Assembly: GCA_016648135.1 (NCBI GenBank)
Contig: JADDOH010002261.1
Location: 248,001-312,000 of the forward strand
Source of the DNA: Agrypnia vestita
Taxonomy: Eukaryota; Arthropoda; Insecta; Trichoptera; Phryganeidae
DNA: 64,000 nucleotides
Reading direction: 5' to 3'
The notes under the pieces were generated by a model, which made no database searches, was not told where the DNA came from, and saw only the letters and a program-made list of their open reading frames with translations. Below are positions 1 through 13,960 of the stretch, piece by piece. Each line of letters begins with the position of its first letter. The stretch's first letter is position 1. The position numbers and the translations under genes were made by a program.

Positions 1-880
1 ATTTAGATATTTTTAGATTGATAGATTATTATGTATGTTTTTTATATTGTTTTAGTTAATCAAAAAGTGGAAGACGGCACCAGCACTTTTTGATAACTCA
101 AAAATAAACCCAATTTATCAAACATAATAATTTCCGTCCGTCCGTATTTTTGTCTGTCTGTTCCCGTAACTTCGTGTGACGCCCGTAATTTCGTTCGAAT
201 TCACGGCTAAAAAACGAAATTAAACGGTCGGAGATGGGACTTGAACCTCGGGCCAGCATGCCAGATGTTGCTGTCGCCGAGTTTGCATTACCCATCAAAA
301 TTATATGCACATTGTTGTGGAGTGTTTACTTCTTCTACTATAGAGGTCGCCAGTGTGCAGTATGTACCAATTACATCTTCGGGCTTTTCTGCGACTTCTT
401 CTTCAAGGTTGAATCAAAGTCATGAGAACAGGGCGCCAAATATTGATAGTTTGTAACTGTCGTCTCTATTGAAATTAAGATTTTTGCATATTTTAATCGA
501 CTCCCTCACTAATCTAGGTTTACGAGACAGTTCTGCTGATAAGATTTTTGTCTTGTCAAAACTGATGAAATGACTAGGATTCCCTTTGGATGCATTTTCG
601 GAGATTTCTGATTCATTGGGGTTATTATTTTTAATTTCCCTAATATTTTCCTTCAAACGTGTAGTAATATTTGCGTTTCGTTTGTCTTGTGTAGAATGTT
701 CCACAATCATATGGAAGTCTCTATATACTTGGAAACTCAAAAGGTGTGCTATCCTTCACACTACCTAACATACGTAAGATCGAACTATGGGACTGAAAAT
801 TGTTTTATGTTTAATTTCAGCATTAACTCGTTGCTGAAATTTTTTTCACTGTTTTTTACATATTATCAAAACTTCGTTGC
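1..880. other. AT-rich spacer, no gene recognised
   Basis: No ORF here has coding character; the short open frames overlap each other on both strands. Base composition is more balanced between about 200 and 480, which contains a short piece related to the foldback family at 38.4 kb (see 297-335). Otherwise nothing is recognised. Confidence 0.6.
297..335 (+). repeat. Fragment related to centre of family A foldback
   Basis: About 35 bases, including TTGTTGTGGAGTGTT, match the central part of the foldback element at 38552-38586 with a few substitutions. No flanking similarity to that element was seen, so this is a relic or a shared sub-module. Confidence 0.5.
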
Positions 881-884
881 ACAA

Positions 885-1090
885 TTTACGACCTCGGAAG
901 AAATAATCAATTCGGCTCAAGAGAGCGTCCATCACCTCCGCGGTGATGGACGCTCTCTTGATGACATTGAATAAGACTTCAGCAAAATGTCGAGATTTGC
1001 TTCACAGTTAAATATATGGTTCGTATCAAATATCCATTTTATTTTACACATAAATATGTCCAACGACCGTAATAATAACTCTTAAATAGC
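885..1090 (+). mobile_element. Family A foldback element, decayed copy (A3)
   Basis: A near-perfect hairpin (arms about 911-927 and 940-957, sharing GAGAGCGTCCATCACC) is followed by the family A right-hand module: a degenerate hammerhead-like segment at 953-998, a GGTTCGTAT motif near 1019, and the tail CGACCGTAATAATAAC near 1064. The same tail occurs at 38778 and 42065. In the hammerhead-like segment CUGAUGA has become UUGAUGA and GAAAC has become AAAAU, so it is predicted inactive. Confidence 0.65.
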
Positions 1091-4000
1091 AAAAATGTCA
1101 TTTATAAATATAAACCGATATCGGTTTTTATTGGATATGATATTATTTTGATGAAATCTTAGTGTAATTTTTTAACTTTTCTTCGGAAAAACTCTTTTTT
1201 TCCTCCTTGAAAACTACCGAACCAATTACGGATGTGTGAATGAACCCATTTAATCTCAATGGACTGTATTGCCAATGGATAACACGCTCCTCAAGTCATG
1301 TTTCTAAGTAAAAAAACTAACTAAACAGCGTAAATGCGTAGTTATTTTAGTAAAAAGCACTCGACGCTGTTAGACAGTTCATACTGCCACTGTCAGACTG
1401 CCAGACAGTTCGTCACGCGACCCGAGCACGTAAAAAGGTTCGCCATCACTAATATAGGTAATTATTTAACAAAATGCAACTTCGTAATAAAATGTATTTT
1501 TATTTAAAAATAATTTTACAAAGGTGAGTTCTGTCGAGACTTTTTATAAAATGTTCTCATGAACATGACCGGATTAGCAGTATCATTACGAGCCCGGGCG
1601 AATATTCGCTATTGTCAATTCGAACAATAGCTTTTTCGAATGTAGCCAGACTGTGGGTACATCCTTTTCCAGAAAAATGTTCGGCCCGATCGCCGCTGCA
1701 GGACAATGGAGTCCCGAATGAATACGCGAAACGGCCGGCCGGGAATATTGCGGTCGGCTATTTGAAACATGCAGGTTGTACATTACGGATTCATTAAAAT
1801 TAAAACAAATATTTTCTGCTGTAAGGAGAGCCGACCTTGGGGTGATGAATTTTGATTTGGATGAAGTGGGAAATGGGATAAGAGAAGGAAGAATTCACTT
1901 ATTTTAATAGAGGACGTCCAGAGTCTCGAAGGTTAGGTGAAGTTATCACCACATGCTAGATTATTGTACAAAATTGCAGATCGTTAGAGTGAAGGTAAAA
2001 TGGAATGCAAATATCAACTCACAATTTTACGTTCATGAATAATTGAATTGAAATTAATTTTAATAATTACAAACTTTAGAATATACTGATTTATTTTAAT
2101 ATATGATTATTATATGCGTTGAAATGGAGTAAATAACAAAATCTATTAATAGGTCCAGAGCCGTAGAGGAAATGTTGAGGAGGAGGAGATCAAATTAAGG
2201 AAGTAATGTAATAGAATAATAAATATAAGCTTAATTGATTTTTCTGTATTTCTTTTCTAATTGATTAATAAAAATTTGTTTAATAATTCATAGAACTTTG
2301 TTATGAAATTGCAACTTCACAATAATAATGTGTTTTCTTTAATATATGGTAGCAATATTTATTATATTATTATTCTTGTAATTATTTTTGTAATTTTGCA
2401 CTTTCGTTGATGCTAAATATTTTATGCAATAGGCGTGACATATCGACCATGTATGGTGATTATAATAAAACTATCCGTAGACATGTAGGTTTTATAAAGT
2501 ATCTTCATGAAATAACTTGTACGTAAATTTTGAGATAATATTAATAAAAATGATATAAAGTTTGGACCGTCTCGGGTATTAGAAATATTTATTAAGTAAA
2601 TATTAAGTAAGTGGTATTACTTTTAAAAATAATTTAAAATATAAATAATATAATAAAAATTAAAGTTAAATAATATTTTGCAGTGTAAAACTATGAATTA
2701 TTAGTAGGTATCCACTGGCATATGAACAGCATTATTAAGAAGAATAACATCAACACAGAAATAATATTTTTCATCTTTACCTATATTCTCGACAATTTTG
2801 TAATTTGTAAGGGTTGTTTATTTTATCTATGGCTTGCCGCTATATCAGTTGGTTCAATATTGTTCTTTTTATAAAATTATTTTATTTATAAAAAAACTTT
2901 TTTTAAATGTTTACACCCTCTTCGAATTTCTTTTTTTTTGGAATGAAATAGATATGCGTACATTTCTGCCTTTTTTAATCTGTGCTAAATGCTTGTGCTT
3001 TGGCACTAAATTATGTTTCAGACATGTATTTTAACTGCTACATCAAAAAGCCACTCTTCATGAAGATATCGGGCAAAAGAAAATTGAAAAAACGTATATT
3101 AACCACAATTAGTTTTTGTGATAGGAAATAAATAAATTTTTAAATTAGGCTGTATTGAACTAAGAAATTAATAATTTCGTATATCCCAGAATAGGTGGCA
3201 GTAGATAGGCTTACTAAAATAAATAACTTTCATATAGGTATGTATGTTATTGATGGATTTGGCGTTTAAATTGTAGAGATTAGGTATTCATGATGATTAT
3301 TTAAATAATATTAACCTTGTTACCTCTACGTGAGTTCAATAATATTGTTATATTTTTTCACTAGCTTGGAAATTAAAAGAAATTTGAACTCGGGTATTAA
3401 TTTACTTAACATTATTTATTCTCATTAACTCTGCTCCTCTTCTCTCAATATTCCCCTTACGACCACCCTTACACCATTAATTTCGGCTTATTTTATTTTT
3501 ATTTCAACTTAATTATTTATATTTGAACAGAATCAATGTAAAAATTCTATATTTAAAAGTCAGTTTGATACTTAACCTGTCGATGAGAGATTATGTATTT
3601 CTCGAAATTTAAGTAGGTAGTAAAAAAATATTATTAAACTCACATAGACGAATAATATAAGAGGGTCATATTATTAAATGATCTTCATATAGTCATGTGA
3701 GGAAAAAAAAGGCACTGAACTGAGTTTTTCAGATTATTCTGTTGTGCGTCTCCGACATCTATGATTGAACTTTTTAATTCTATTGCAGGGCCATTATAAT
3801 ATTATAATCTGACGATACACACAATATCAAAAAGCTATTTCAATTTAAATTGCGTTGCATGAAAATCATTTAAAAAACAAATAATAACTTAAATAGAAAA
3901 AAAAAATTAATAAAAACAAATTTTATTTCAAGTCAATATATAAATGGATTGTTTTTCAGTTTTGAATTAATTAAGATAATATTATCATTATTAAGGTGCC

Positions 4001-4474
4001 TACATTCAAATTTATCATCTTTTTCTAAGTTATTTGAATGGTTTACTAGGTAAGTGACCCTTATACGGCTGTCGAATAAACACACAAAATAAGTTTTATA
4101 TTTTTCTGGTATGGTTATATTGATCTCCTTGCTAGTCCAGACAGTTGGTCCTTATTTATTCATAATCGTTCAAAAACTCGCCGCAAATGGGCTATTGGTT
4201 GATGGAAGTATCGTGTATTATAAATCATGCGGCACTTCGCCGCTGCAATAGCACTTTGGGAACCATTTGGGTCCGCTAGGTCTTGTTTTTTTAGCCTAAA
4301 TTATGAGGAAAGTTCGTTGTATATGATTTGAACAAACCATTAACTTTTATTTAATCCTCTTGTGCTGGCATGTTATATTTTTAATAAAATTAATATACGT
4401 ACAGAGAATATTTTGAGTATGTTCTAATTTTTCAAGAACACAATAAATGATTTTATCCACACAGGGAGCATTAT
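1091..4474. other. AT-rich spacer with a GC-richer patch at 1560-1790
   Basis: No gene is recognised. The patch at about 1560-1790 is clearly less AT-rich than its surroundings (it contains CGGCCGGCCGGG) and is open on both strands for about 60 codons, but has no recognisable domain. It could be a conserved noncoding element, an exon, or an old repeat; sequence alone does not decide. Confidence 0.5.
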
Positions 4475-4830
4475 AAATCAATATATTATATTAAGGATGT
4501 CTCATAGAGACGATGCTATTTGTATGTGAAAGGGGGTATGGAAGTCTATTGATGGTTTATACAGATTACGATATATCATAAGGATGGCTTAAGTGATCAC
4601 TTTATACAATCTAATGTTCACTTATTCCACAACAGATGGCGGTAGTAATACAAGTCACATACGGAACGAATTTTCCATGTCTATCATAGGTGGAAGTGGT
4701 GGACGTTACACTATGTAAAGCCATAAGATAGGTCCGTCATAAGCCCTATAAACACCAAATACACTTCCAAACCTACTCTCCCATATAAATAGCTTTGTCT
4801 CTATGAGACATCTAAAATATATCTTGATTA
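4475..4830. mobile_element. MITE with long terminal inverted repeats (copy 1)
   Basis: The left end (4475-4555) and the reverse complement of the right end (about 4760-4830) align over roughly 70 bases. They share the core GATGTCTCATAGAGAC followed by an imperfect GCTATTTRTATG segment. The interior of about 200 bp has no ORF. This is the layout of a miniature inverted-repeat transposable element. It is the most diverged of three family members here; the others are at 13290-13365 (one end only) and 24711-24883. The target duplication could not be fixed in the AT-rich flanks. Confidence 0.7.
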
Positions 4831-7800
4831 AAAATATATGATTTATATGTTTACATTTTCGTCAAAAATCCATCTCGAGTAAACTTAGAATGGGGGATGG
4901 AATAAAAAATAGAAATTTAATAAACAAAAAGCCATAAAAATTATACAATATTTCGCATTTGGTCAAAATTTTTCATTTTCAGTTGCCTGTGAATGTAAAG
5001 GGAGGAAAAATTTAATTCAATTATTCATAGTATTTAAGTGAATTTCGTGGACGTTTTTATTTTAGCATTTAAATAAATCAAACTTTTGACAAAACATTGT
5101 AATCGAATCAGAATAATAATACCTACCAAACACGTTTGTGATTCTATCAAGAAGTTTAAATAAAAAAAATACATGTAAACATCGAAAAATGCTGAAAGGA
5201 ATTAAAATATATATATTTTTAAATTAACAAATTTATCTACAACTACTAGAACAAAACATAATAAAAAATATAACGTTTATATAGTAAAATTTAAAAAACT
5301 TATGTTTTCGTGTTGCAACACAATTTATGTCAATTGATTTTATTCGCGATTATCTTAAACAGAGAGTTAATTTAAATAATATAAATTTCACTAGACGGTA
5401 ACTGTTACTTTATAAAAATTAATAAAGGCCCAAAATAAGACAAAATCAATTTCTAATTACAGCATCAACTAAGAATATATACGTTAAAAAGGTTTCAATA
5501 CTGACTTTATAAAATAGCGGTAAAGTTTTTCTAGCTAATCCGATATTTAATTCTCGGAGAGTGCAAACTGATTTTTTTTAAATAAAAAAATCGATTACAT
5601 TCGGTCAGGGTTTGTGATTATTTTTGTTTAAAAGTTTATAAAAGGCTCGCATAAAGAAACCAGCAAGACCGTCAACAACAATAAAACAAATTAAATTATT
5701 ATTTTAATACATTACATTAAAAAGAAACTCTATTTTTAAGACTTATTTTGAGTAATAATTACTGCAGAGTAAGCATGATTATTAAAATATTTGAAAAATT
5801 ACAGTTTTACATTAAATTTATTTTTCAACCTAATTTCGCTCATTAAAAATACATTTAAAATAATTATAAAACACTCATACTTACATTTTGTATATTTTTT
5901 ATTGTAAATATATAATAATTATTTGTTTGAATAAGATTTGTAATAAATTTAAAACAACCATTAGCGTTTTTTCCACAGAACTAATCATTCTGGTTTTGAT
6001 AATCTTAATATAAAAAATTGGACATTTTTTATAATTACGTATTTGAAAAATTGTGCAAAATTTACACATCAGAAACAAAGAGCAATCAAAATCATTCAAT
6101 GATCATGTTTTTTAAAGAAATTTTATAAATTTATTATCATATTAACATAAATAAATAAAGGTATTTTAAAATAATCAAAATACCGTAAACCATGAATCAA
6201 GTTTTAACGACAGTCCCTTTCCTAAAATATTTCCACGTGTGCAGTTAAGTATCTAAAAAAATGATTGATTCTTTAATCAGAATATTTGTTTTCTTAATAT
6301 TCGTTTTTTTATCACTCTGATATAGGAAATAATAGTTAACAAAACCGTATGAAAATCAAGTGGCAACATAAACAAAGTTTACTATAATTGTAATTAAAAA
6401 AAATTTACGAAAACGAAACAAGCGCAAATATTTTAAATTATGGTTATCATAACGTACAGTACATATTTATTCATAATTAAAATGATCTAAATTACCAAAT
6501 TATTATTGCAGATTCTACGATCTTCAAATAAAAAATTACTTAATGTAAAATATTCTAATTCGTTTACTTTTGATTGCAAAAAGTAAAGGTTAAACTAATT
6601 ATTTCAAAGAGTGAGCTGAGCGGAGCGCAGAAAGCAGCTTTGACGAGAAATGTTACTGAGAGGAAATTAATTTTCCCGACCACAGATGCCGCCCACAGCG
6701 CTTAATACACGCCCACAGACTTAGTGATGGAAAATGAAGAACAAAATGGATGCGGTTCCATGTCTTACCTTTTAATTTTGCTAAGTATTTAAAATCAGGG
6801 CAACCAGAGTTGCTCAGAAATAATAAGAATTGGTGTGTTTGACGTCTAATGGACAGTTACGCGCGTGATCCAAAAAATATCGATTTTGTATTGTATTTTT
6901 TGCTCAGAATTGACATTTAATATTCATCAATTTATTTGCATTTTATTTATTTGTGATCTCGTTATTATTAAATTAACAAGTTCATTAAATAATATTTTAT
7001 ATGACAGGTGTATAACTATAGGTAATATAAAAATAATGTTAATTTTGATAAATTATATTACAATTAACATAATATTTAATAAATAAATATTATACCATAC
7101 ATTTGATATAAGATTGTAACATAAACAAAGATTTAAATTCTATAAAGTATTTTTTTTATTGTTCACAGAAATTATTTACAGCAAAAAATTCTGCCGATTT
7201 CTAGGCTAGACCTGTTCCAGAGAAAACAGCCCCTCATTTTAAAGTATTTTCTTCGTGTTAAAGAAAAGTACTATAAACAATATAACAAAAACACAAGTGA
7301 CACCAGCAGTATAAAAAACACAAGTAATATGAATAGTATAAAAATACACGATAAACTAACTCGATTAGAAGTCTAAATAAGAAAAAAATACCTAGTATTC
7401 ACAAACAAAAGACAGAAAAATATTATCGACAAATATTTTCTACACAATATGATTTTAAAACCCATCTTAACGTTCATGTTCGAATAAAGTTTAATAACAT
7501 CAAAGGTCTGGTAATTAATTACACAGACTGAACATTGAATCCAATAATAAATATTTTATTTTTGAACTCGTTCAATGATAAATTTTTACAAAGTAACATG
7601 TGATCGAATACTTTATTTGAATTATCTTTTCACAGAAAAAAATTAACCAGCTACTTTTCAAGAAACATAAATATTATTTTATTAGATTAGGTATACATAC
7701 TTAACCCTTACATATCGGCGTGCACTCAATATTTTGATCTGAGCTGTACATAACTTGAATTTCTACGAAATAAAGTATGTATCTAGTAAAATCACAATTT

Positions 7801-8283
7801 GTATCATATCATTCAGATTTTAATATATCGTAATATTCTGCCAGATAAATATTTAATTATGCTTTTTTTAATATTATATACTATCCAGGTAAAACTCATC
7901 AAGTACAAAAAAATCTTTTATTTAATATAAAATATACATTTTTACTTTTATTTATTATGTTATGCACTCTTAAATTATTTACAACACAGAAAAAAAAATA
8001 CTTGTATTTTTTTTAATATCATGTTTTGAATGTTTAAACCTAATTGTTTCAAAAGTACTCTAATGTCACTTAGTGAGTTTTACCTCTAAATTATGTTAAT
8101 GTAAATATGTTAATGTATAATTCATACTTCAAAATATTATCTGCGTGCGCCTGATATTTCAAGATTAAATGTATATATTTCAAAATACGATGAAATAAAG
8201 ATAATGAACATGACAGGCAAAGCAATAAAGTTTGATGGAAATTATTCGGTTCTTATTATTTACCTTAAGGTCAAACCTGATAG
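4831..8283. other. Very AT-rich spacer with a GC-richer patch at 6600-6740
   Basis: Long A/T runs with only chance ORFs. A patch at about 6605-6725 (containing GAGCGGAGCGCAG and GCCGCCCACAGCG) stands out in composition. No coding frame or repeat copy elsewhere in the window was found for it. Confidence 0.5.
8018..8090 (+). repeat. Dispersed repeat, pair with 29128-29195
   Basis: About 70 bases align in the same orientation with 29128-29195, ending in the shared block CACTTAGTGAGTTTTACCT. Intervening positions show scattered substitutions. Family unknown. Confidence 0.6.
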
Positions 8284-8576
8284 TTGAATTTGAAGAGTCT
8301 CGCGCCAAACGATGTTAACTCGAAACGTCTTCTCCACCGGAAGGCCCTATTGGCAGGTATCAATAGGACTCTTAACCAAATAGATTGGGAGACAACAGAC
8401 GTTCTGGCGGGAGGGGGATGGGACTATCGAGCCGGCCGGGGAACCCGTGGGATAGACAGGGACGCAGAGAGGTTCATCGACCCCGCCAGACGCAATCTAT
8501 TAGTCGAAATTGGAAAAAAATCAGTTGGCGATACAAGACGTAATAATGTCACGGACAGATACCTGGACCCGTAGTA
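8284..8576 (+). CDS. Candidate terminal coding exon, 96 codons, unknown protein
   Basis: A GC-rich open frame of 96 codons ends at TAG 8572-8576 region and sits in DNA that is otherwise extremely AT-rich on both sides. The frame opens directly after an in-frame TAG at 8281-8283, which also supplies an AG usable as a splice acceptor behind a modest pyrimidine-rich tract. There is no ATG at the start, so a last exon is more likely than a complete gene. The peptide is hydrophilic and charged, with dibasic sites (SKR, ARR, GKK, TRR). The ARR-NLLVEI-GKK arrangement resembles the cleavage and amidation signals of a neuropeptide precursor, but that is weak inference. I do not recognise the family. 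It could also be a fragment of an old mobile element. Confidence 0.4.
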
Positions 8577-8585
8577 AGCTGATTT

Positions 8586-8723
8586 GACAGATTTTAGAAG
8601 GAAATGTATTATGGTTCATTCCTTAGTATTATTTTAAGAGTTTTTGTAAATGAAGACAGATTTTAGAAGGAAATGTATTATGGTTCATTTCTTAGTATTA
8701 TTTTAAGAGTTTTTGTAGATGAA
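8586..8723 (+). repeat. Direct tandem duplication, 2 x 69 bp
   Basis: The 69-base unit starting GACAGATTTTAGAAGG at 8586 is repeated at 8655 with only about three differences. It begins about 10 bases after the stop codon of the candidate exon. The high identity implies a recent duplication. Confidence 0.9.
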
Positions 8724-11700
8724 GAGTTTAGAACCAAAAAAGCCACTTTGAGATAGACGGAATTTAGATAAATATTTTTGTTACTGATTTTAAAATGATT
8801 TCAAAATTATTCAAATCATAAATTGTGAAAGTGGCACTCTGCCAGATAATCAAATTCGAACACGTTTGATACTTTTGCTTCTTATCTCCTTAAATGTCCT
8901 CTTACAAAATAGGTACATAAAATTTCACATATCTAATCGAAGGTTACGATTTTATTTATAAATCTTGTGATAGATTTGAGAAGAATTTTTTTTATGGTTT
9001 TTGAACTATTCTGTTGTAAGAATTGTTTTGAGTATAAGAAGAAAAAGTATTTTGGTGCACGTCTAAACATTATTTAGAGAGTTTTTAAAAATTTTCTCTT
9101 ATATAAAAAACACAATTTCACGTCCCTACGTACATTTATAAAAATATACAAATCAAAGCTTCCGTTTTCGCTAGTCTTGTTATAATTTTAATGAGAAAAA
9201 GATTTTTTTTTTGGATTCTGAACGTTTCCGTTTGTAAGTCCTGTATAGTGTATCTTAAAATTAACCGTAACCAGAAACATATTTAATAAAATGATGCATA
9301 CTCATACATAGTATTTCAAAGGCATGTCTGCTCATTACATTTTTTCATCTTGCTGATAGACAATTAGTTATTAAAGTAATAATTGTATCTGTATGCAAGT
9401 TAAATATTGTAATAAATGTATGTAGTACCTACCTATTAAATATTCTAAATTTTGCATCTATGTTCTTGGGAATAAAATGTTAAAAGTTTTTTTTTTATTA
9501 ATACATTTTTACATTGCTATACACAATTGGGTATATAATGATAGTCTCAAGCTACGCTGAGGAGAATAAAGTCACGAAATGCTAGAAATAATTGTAACTG
9601 CACAAAATTAAGGATTTTCGGATGGTTTGAGTCAAAAACCTTGGAAGTCTGTCGAATGCACGTGAATTTACGGGAACGAGGAGAACTTTCCAGTAATCAA
9701 GGACCTCATAAAAACAAGCGATACCTTTGTGATGGATCAGTCTAATTTTAACAACTAAACAAGCGGGGATCAAAGCGAATTATATTCTGCCAGTTATAAA
9801 AAATCTGAGTACCTCCTAGCGTGCGGAATATTCACAATTTTGATTATTGCGATAGATATGTATAATATAGTAAAATAAAGTATTCTACAAAAGATTCTCG
9901 AGAGACGATTAGTGCGAATCACAAAATAGTGTTATAGTAAAGTTTGCGTTCAGTGACTTCGTATCCAAAAATATTAATTTTTCACCACCTCCCACCTCCA
10001 TGATCCGTGACAATACTTTAAATCTTTTATATAAAAATGCCAGTGCATAAATGATTAAAAAATATTATTCAAATTACTCGTGAAATTAATGAATATAATT
10101 TTCTACATAATAAAAAATATAAATTTATATAAATACATTAGACTTTAGAATAAAGTATTACACTAAATATATACAAAAATATTTAAATTGAAGAGAATTT
10201 TATAAGCCTGACTTATTAAAAATACAAACAAATAAATGGTGTTAGAATTACATTCCAGAACATTATAAACTCAGGTTAACTACTGTCACTTGAAAACTGT
10301 GATTTCTGCAGTATCTGCACTCGCTTACATTTCTCACCACATCATTACTTTCACTCTATCGTATCTCTTTCATATCTATCTAATCACTCTTTCATATATA
10401 CCTAACTAAAGACATAGGTAATTGCTCGATTAGAGTTTTTTAACATGAGCGTGCTAGAAATTGCCATATACCGTAGATATACATCATGAGAATTGCTTAT
10501 TTTCCCTCTTATAAATTACCACCGATTTTATAGATTAAATTCAATATCTCTTTATTTGAAACTTATTTAGTTTATAGGATTTAATATTTCAAAGGAATTT
10601 GGAAGCATATTGTAACGAGATGCTAAAAAGAATTACGCACCGTCCGAACACCTGGTAATATGTTACTTGCAACAACACTACATAGGATCGAGAAAGGTTT
10701 CTCATTATCTACAATCTTTGTTAAACGTCTACAAACTTCTATAAATCTATGGAAAAAGCAAGAAGCGATGAGAATCTTCTCCTAAACACTAGAATAATCT
10801 AGAAAGTACAAAAATACTAGCATTTGTCGTACGCCGCGGCGAAAGTTCAGTTTTCAGTGTCGTGTTTGCAAAATTGACCATAAGCCGCAAGGCCAGGGTG
10901 GCCAGCTGTGAGATAATAAAAGCGATAAATAAGGCGAAATAATCGAGCGAAGTACCTAATTGGTGAAATAAATCAGAGCGACTTCTATATGCGTGAATTG
11001 AATATTCTCCGAGCGATAAATACGTGTTACCCACCGTTAATAACGAGTTCATATACGGGTGATGTATTGCGAAATAGTGTAAATTAAAGAATAGCGTTAC
11101 GTTTAATTCGTATGTACACTGAATAATTATTTAATCATAAATTAATAAATAGATAATTAATTTCCAGCGCTAAATAATTCGTTCTCCCGTAGCTACTACC
11201 CATGACAATATAAATAAAATGAGATTAATTAATTATCGAGATGTTTTTATATCCAAATACTATGGCTCCTAAATGCAGGGATGGTGCGAGAAAATAATGG
11301 AGATAATAGGCTCCGTAGGTACCAGAGTACCTTTTAAAATGAAAAGTCTACGATCTAAGGAAAAATGATAAAAATAAAGATTTCATTCTCTTTTACGGGA
11401 CGAAAGATTCTCCATTTATTCAAGTCCTTTACTCTTTCGGTCAATTTGTTATTAATAATTTTGATGCAAGTGGTATTATAATGTGATATTCATGAATATA
11501 AACAATAAATCATAAAATTTTGCTTCGCACTGCAAAAATTCGTCACGAAACATTCTGATAATAAATAAACAACCATAAATAACAACCAACCAACCAAATT
11601 TCTGCAGGATCTATGACATTTCACAAAATTTAATCGAATCATTTCTAAAAATTTAATGTACGAGTATTTTGACACTGGATAAAAATGACACATACTTACA

Positions 11701-13289
11701 CCACCGTGTGCTATACATGCTTACTTTGAAATATTTTAGGGATTAGGTACCTCATAATGCATGTTTTTTTATATTATTAATGAATTGAAAATCGCCTCTT
11801 TAACCCCTATCATTCAGTTCATTTTGGATACGCATCCTAAAGCAAAAAACAGTAAAAACTTTGCCTTTCAGAGAAATTATGTGCATTCATTAAAATAAAA
11901 AGTGAGGAGATTATTTTTTTCATAATAACCATTTTCGAATATCTTCATGTCAAAAAATTACGGAAATCTTCATCATAATTTCTTACCCATATCTTAGTAG
12001 GGTCGGGTCCCAAAGATTCATGTCTTTCTATGATGTTCTTCTATGAAGGATATAATACTAAAAATTTCGTGGGGTTGGATGACAATCTCTATGTCTCTGA
12101 TCCACTTTATTCTTATTTTTCGATGAAATTTTATATCCAGATATATTTTACAAAATGATGAATAATGAGTAATATTGTAAAAAATGGAGGTGATTTAGTT
12201 GGGGAATTCTCAAACGAAAAGTGCAAAGCCTTTCTTCCTATTTTGGTGATGCTCCGTTATATCGATTCAAATTTATACAGGTAACGATAAAAAGCTACCA
12301 CATAATATGTGAATATATATGGCTGCCATGTTGAGAAGGCAACAAGAAAACACTGAAAACACAGCTAGAATACGTGACAGAGGCCACTTAAAAATATTGA
12401 TTGTTATTAATTAATTACACAGTTTTTTAGAAATTCTAATTAATTATTTGACACGGTAAAAGCTAGCACAGATAGTTTGTACTTATTTTTACCGTGCTAT
12501 ATCAACGAGATAATCGTAATGTCTTTTTAATCAAAAAATTGTTTTTTGATTAAATTAGGAATAATTTAAGAACCAAAATTAATTATTAATAAATTTAGAA
12601 CAATAATTATATGGTGAATATTAAATTAAAATCCGTTTATTTTACCCTCGGGTACCCATCAGAACAAACACATTTAATTTATTTACGAGTTCTCATTCTT
12701 GGAAAAACAATACGTACGTTCTTAATTCTACCATAAAGCTTATTTTATCCATTACTTTAAGTGATCTAGGAGTAACATAATTAAGGATTACTCGCGACAT
12801 TTATCTCCGTTCCTACGTTTTATAAACGAAAATTAAGACCCTTCTTTATTAAAATGTTTTAAATTATATCGCGCATCCAATTGGCCATTACAGGTTTTTT
12901 AATAAAGTCTACAACATAACCGTAACAGTTAACATAACAAAATATGTAAATAGATTCTAGCTCCAGGAATAAATTTACAAAAGGGGCAAATTGTTTTTCC
13001 ATAAGCGGGGATTTTAATACTGACCAAAATATATTTTCGTAATAAGATTTTTAACGTGAACATATAACATTTTCTTCTCATAAATATGAAAAATAATTAA
13101 TTTTGTCCTCTCAATTTATTATTAATTTTCATTTCAAATTATTACAATGAGTCTAAAATATAATATACGAGTAAAATAATATTAGATATCATTTTCATTT
13201 AAACATGTATAATAAATACTATGTTGGATTTAAAATATGTTTTATTTAAACTTTGTAAAACACACAAAATATGAGTTATTAACTACTAC
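8724..13289. other. AT-rich spacer; GC-richer patch 10800-11060
   Basis: No gene is recognised. The patch at 10800-11060 contains GCCGCAAGGCCAGGGTGGCC and several ATAAA/GATAAA-type motifs next to GCG; it has a minus-strand open frame but no recognisable protein. It could be a regulatory or conserved noncoding block. At 11998-12040 a short GC-rich string (TAGGGTCGGGTCCCAAAGA) resembles the 3' end of the retrotransposon relic at 22710-22735. Confidence 0.45.
12526..12554. repeat. Perfect 13-bp inverted repeat, 3-nt loop
   Basis: Arms at 12526-12538 (TTTAATCAAAAAA) and 12542-12554 are exact reverse complements around the loop TTG. Made almost entirely of A/T, so it may be chance in this composition. 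Confidence 0.6.
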
Positions 13290-13365
13290 AAGTGAATAAT
13301 ACGTATTCACTTTTCTCATATAAAAATAGCTTCGTCTCTGTGAGACTTCAATAATTTATCCTTAA
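13290..13365 (-). mobile_element. Solitary terminal segment of the MITE family
   Basis: This segment matches the right terminus of the MITE at 24711-24883, including TAGCTTCGTCTCTGTGA and the terminal AATTTATCCTTAATTA. It is preceded by an AGTGAATA/TATTCACT palindrome. No matching left terminus was seen upstream, so it is a truncated or deleted copy. Confidence 0.65.
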
Positions 13366-13960
13366 TTAAAATAAAAACATATGTTGCACCTCAAAGAAAC
13401 TGTCAAATTTATCAATAATATTTATATAGGATGTTTATTATATTCATTTGTTGGGGCTTACAAATAAAAAGTTTTTATTTAATACTTCACAATTTTTACA
13501 TATTATATAAACAAACTTACTGAGAGAAACTGTAATATTAAACATAATAAATTTTGCAAATTGCTATGATTTTTTACAGAAAAATATGCCATCTTTTCAA
13601 GACGTGCTCCTATTTTTACGGTTGTAAAATAAATACCAATTCATTATTATATTATACGTATAGTGAGCATATTCATTTAAAAAAAATAACATATACGTAA
13701 AATGTAAAATGTTTCCAATCAGCAAAGCCCAATATTATTTTATTGTGATATATTTTATTATTTTCAAATGCAACTGTCATACCATTATATGGCCGCGTCA
13801 TATTGTTTTCCGTAGGGATTATTAGTAACATCTATCGGCGAAAACTAATTTCTTTCTGCTTATATTATACTATGAACAAAAGTGAGTAAAGAAAATTCGC
13901 AGTAATTTAGACTTCACACAATTATCACGGATGTAATGAATCAGATTTCTTTTAAACTTT

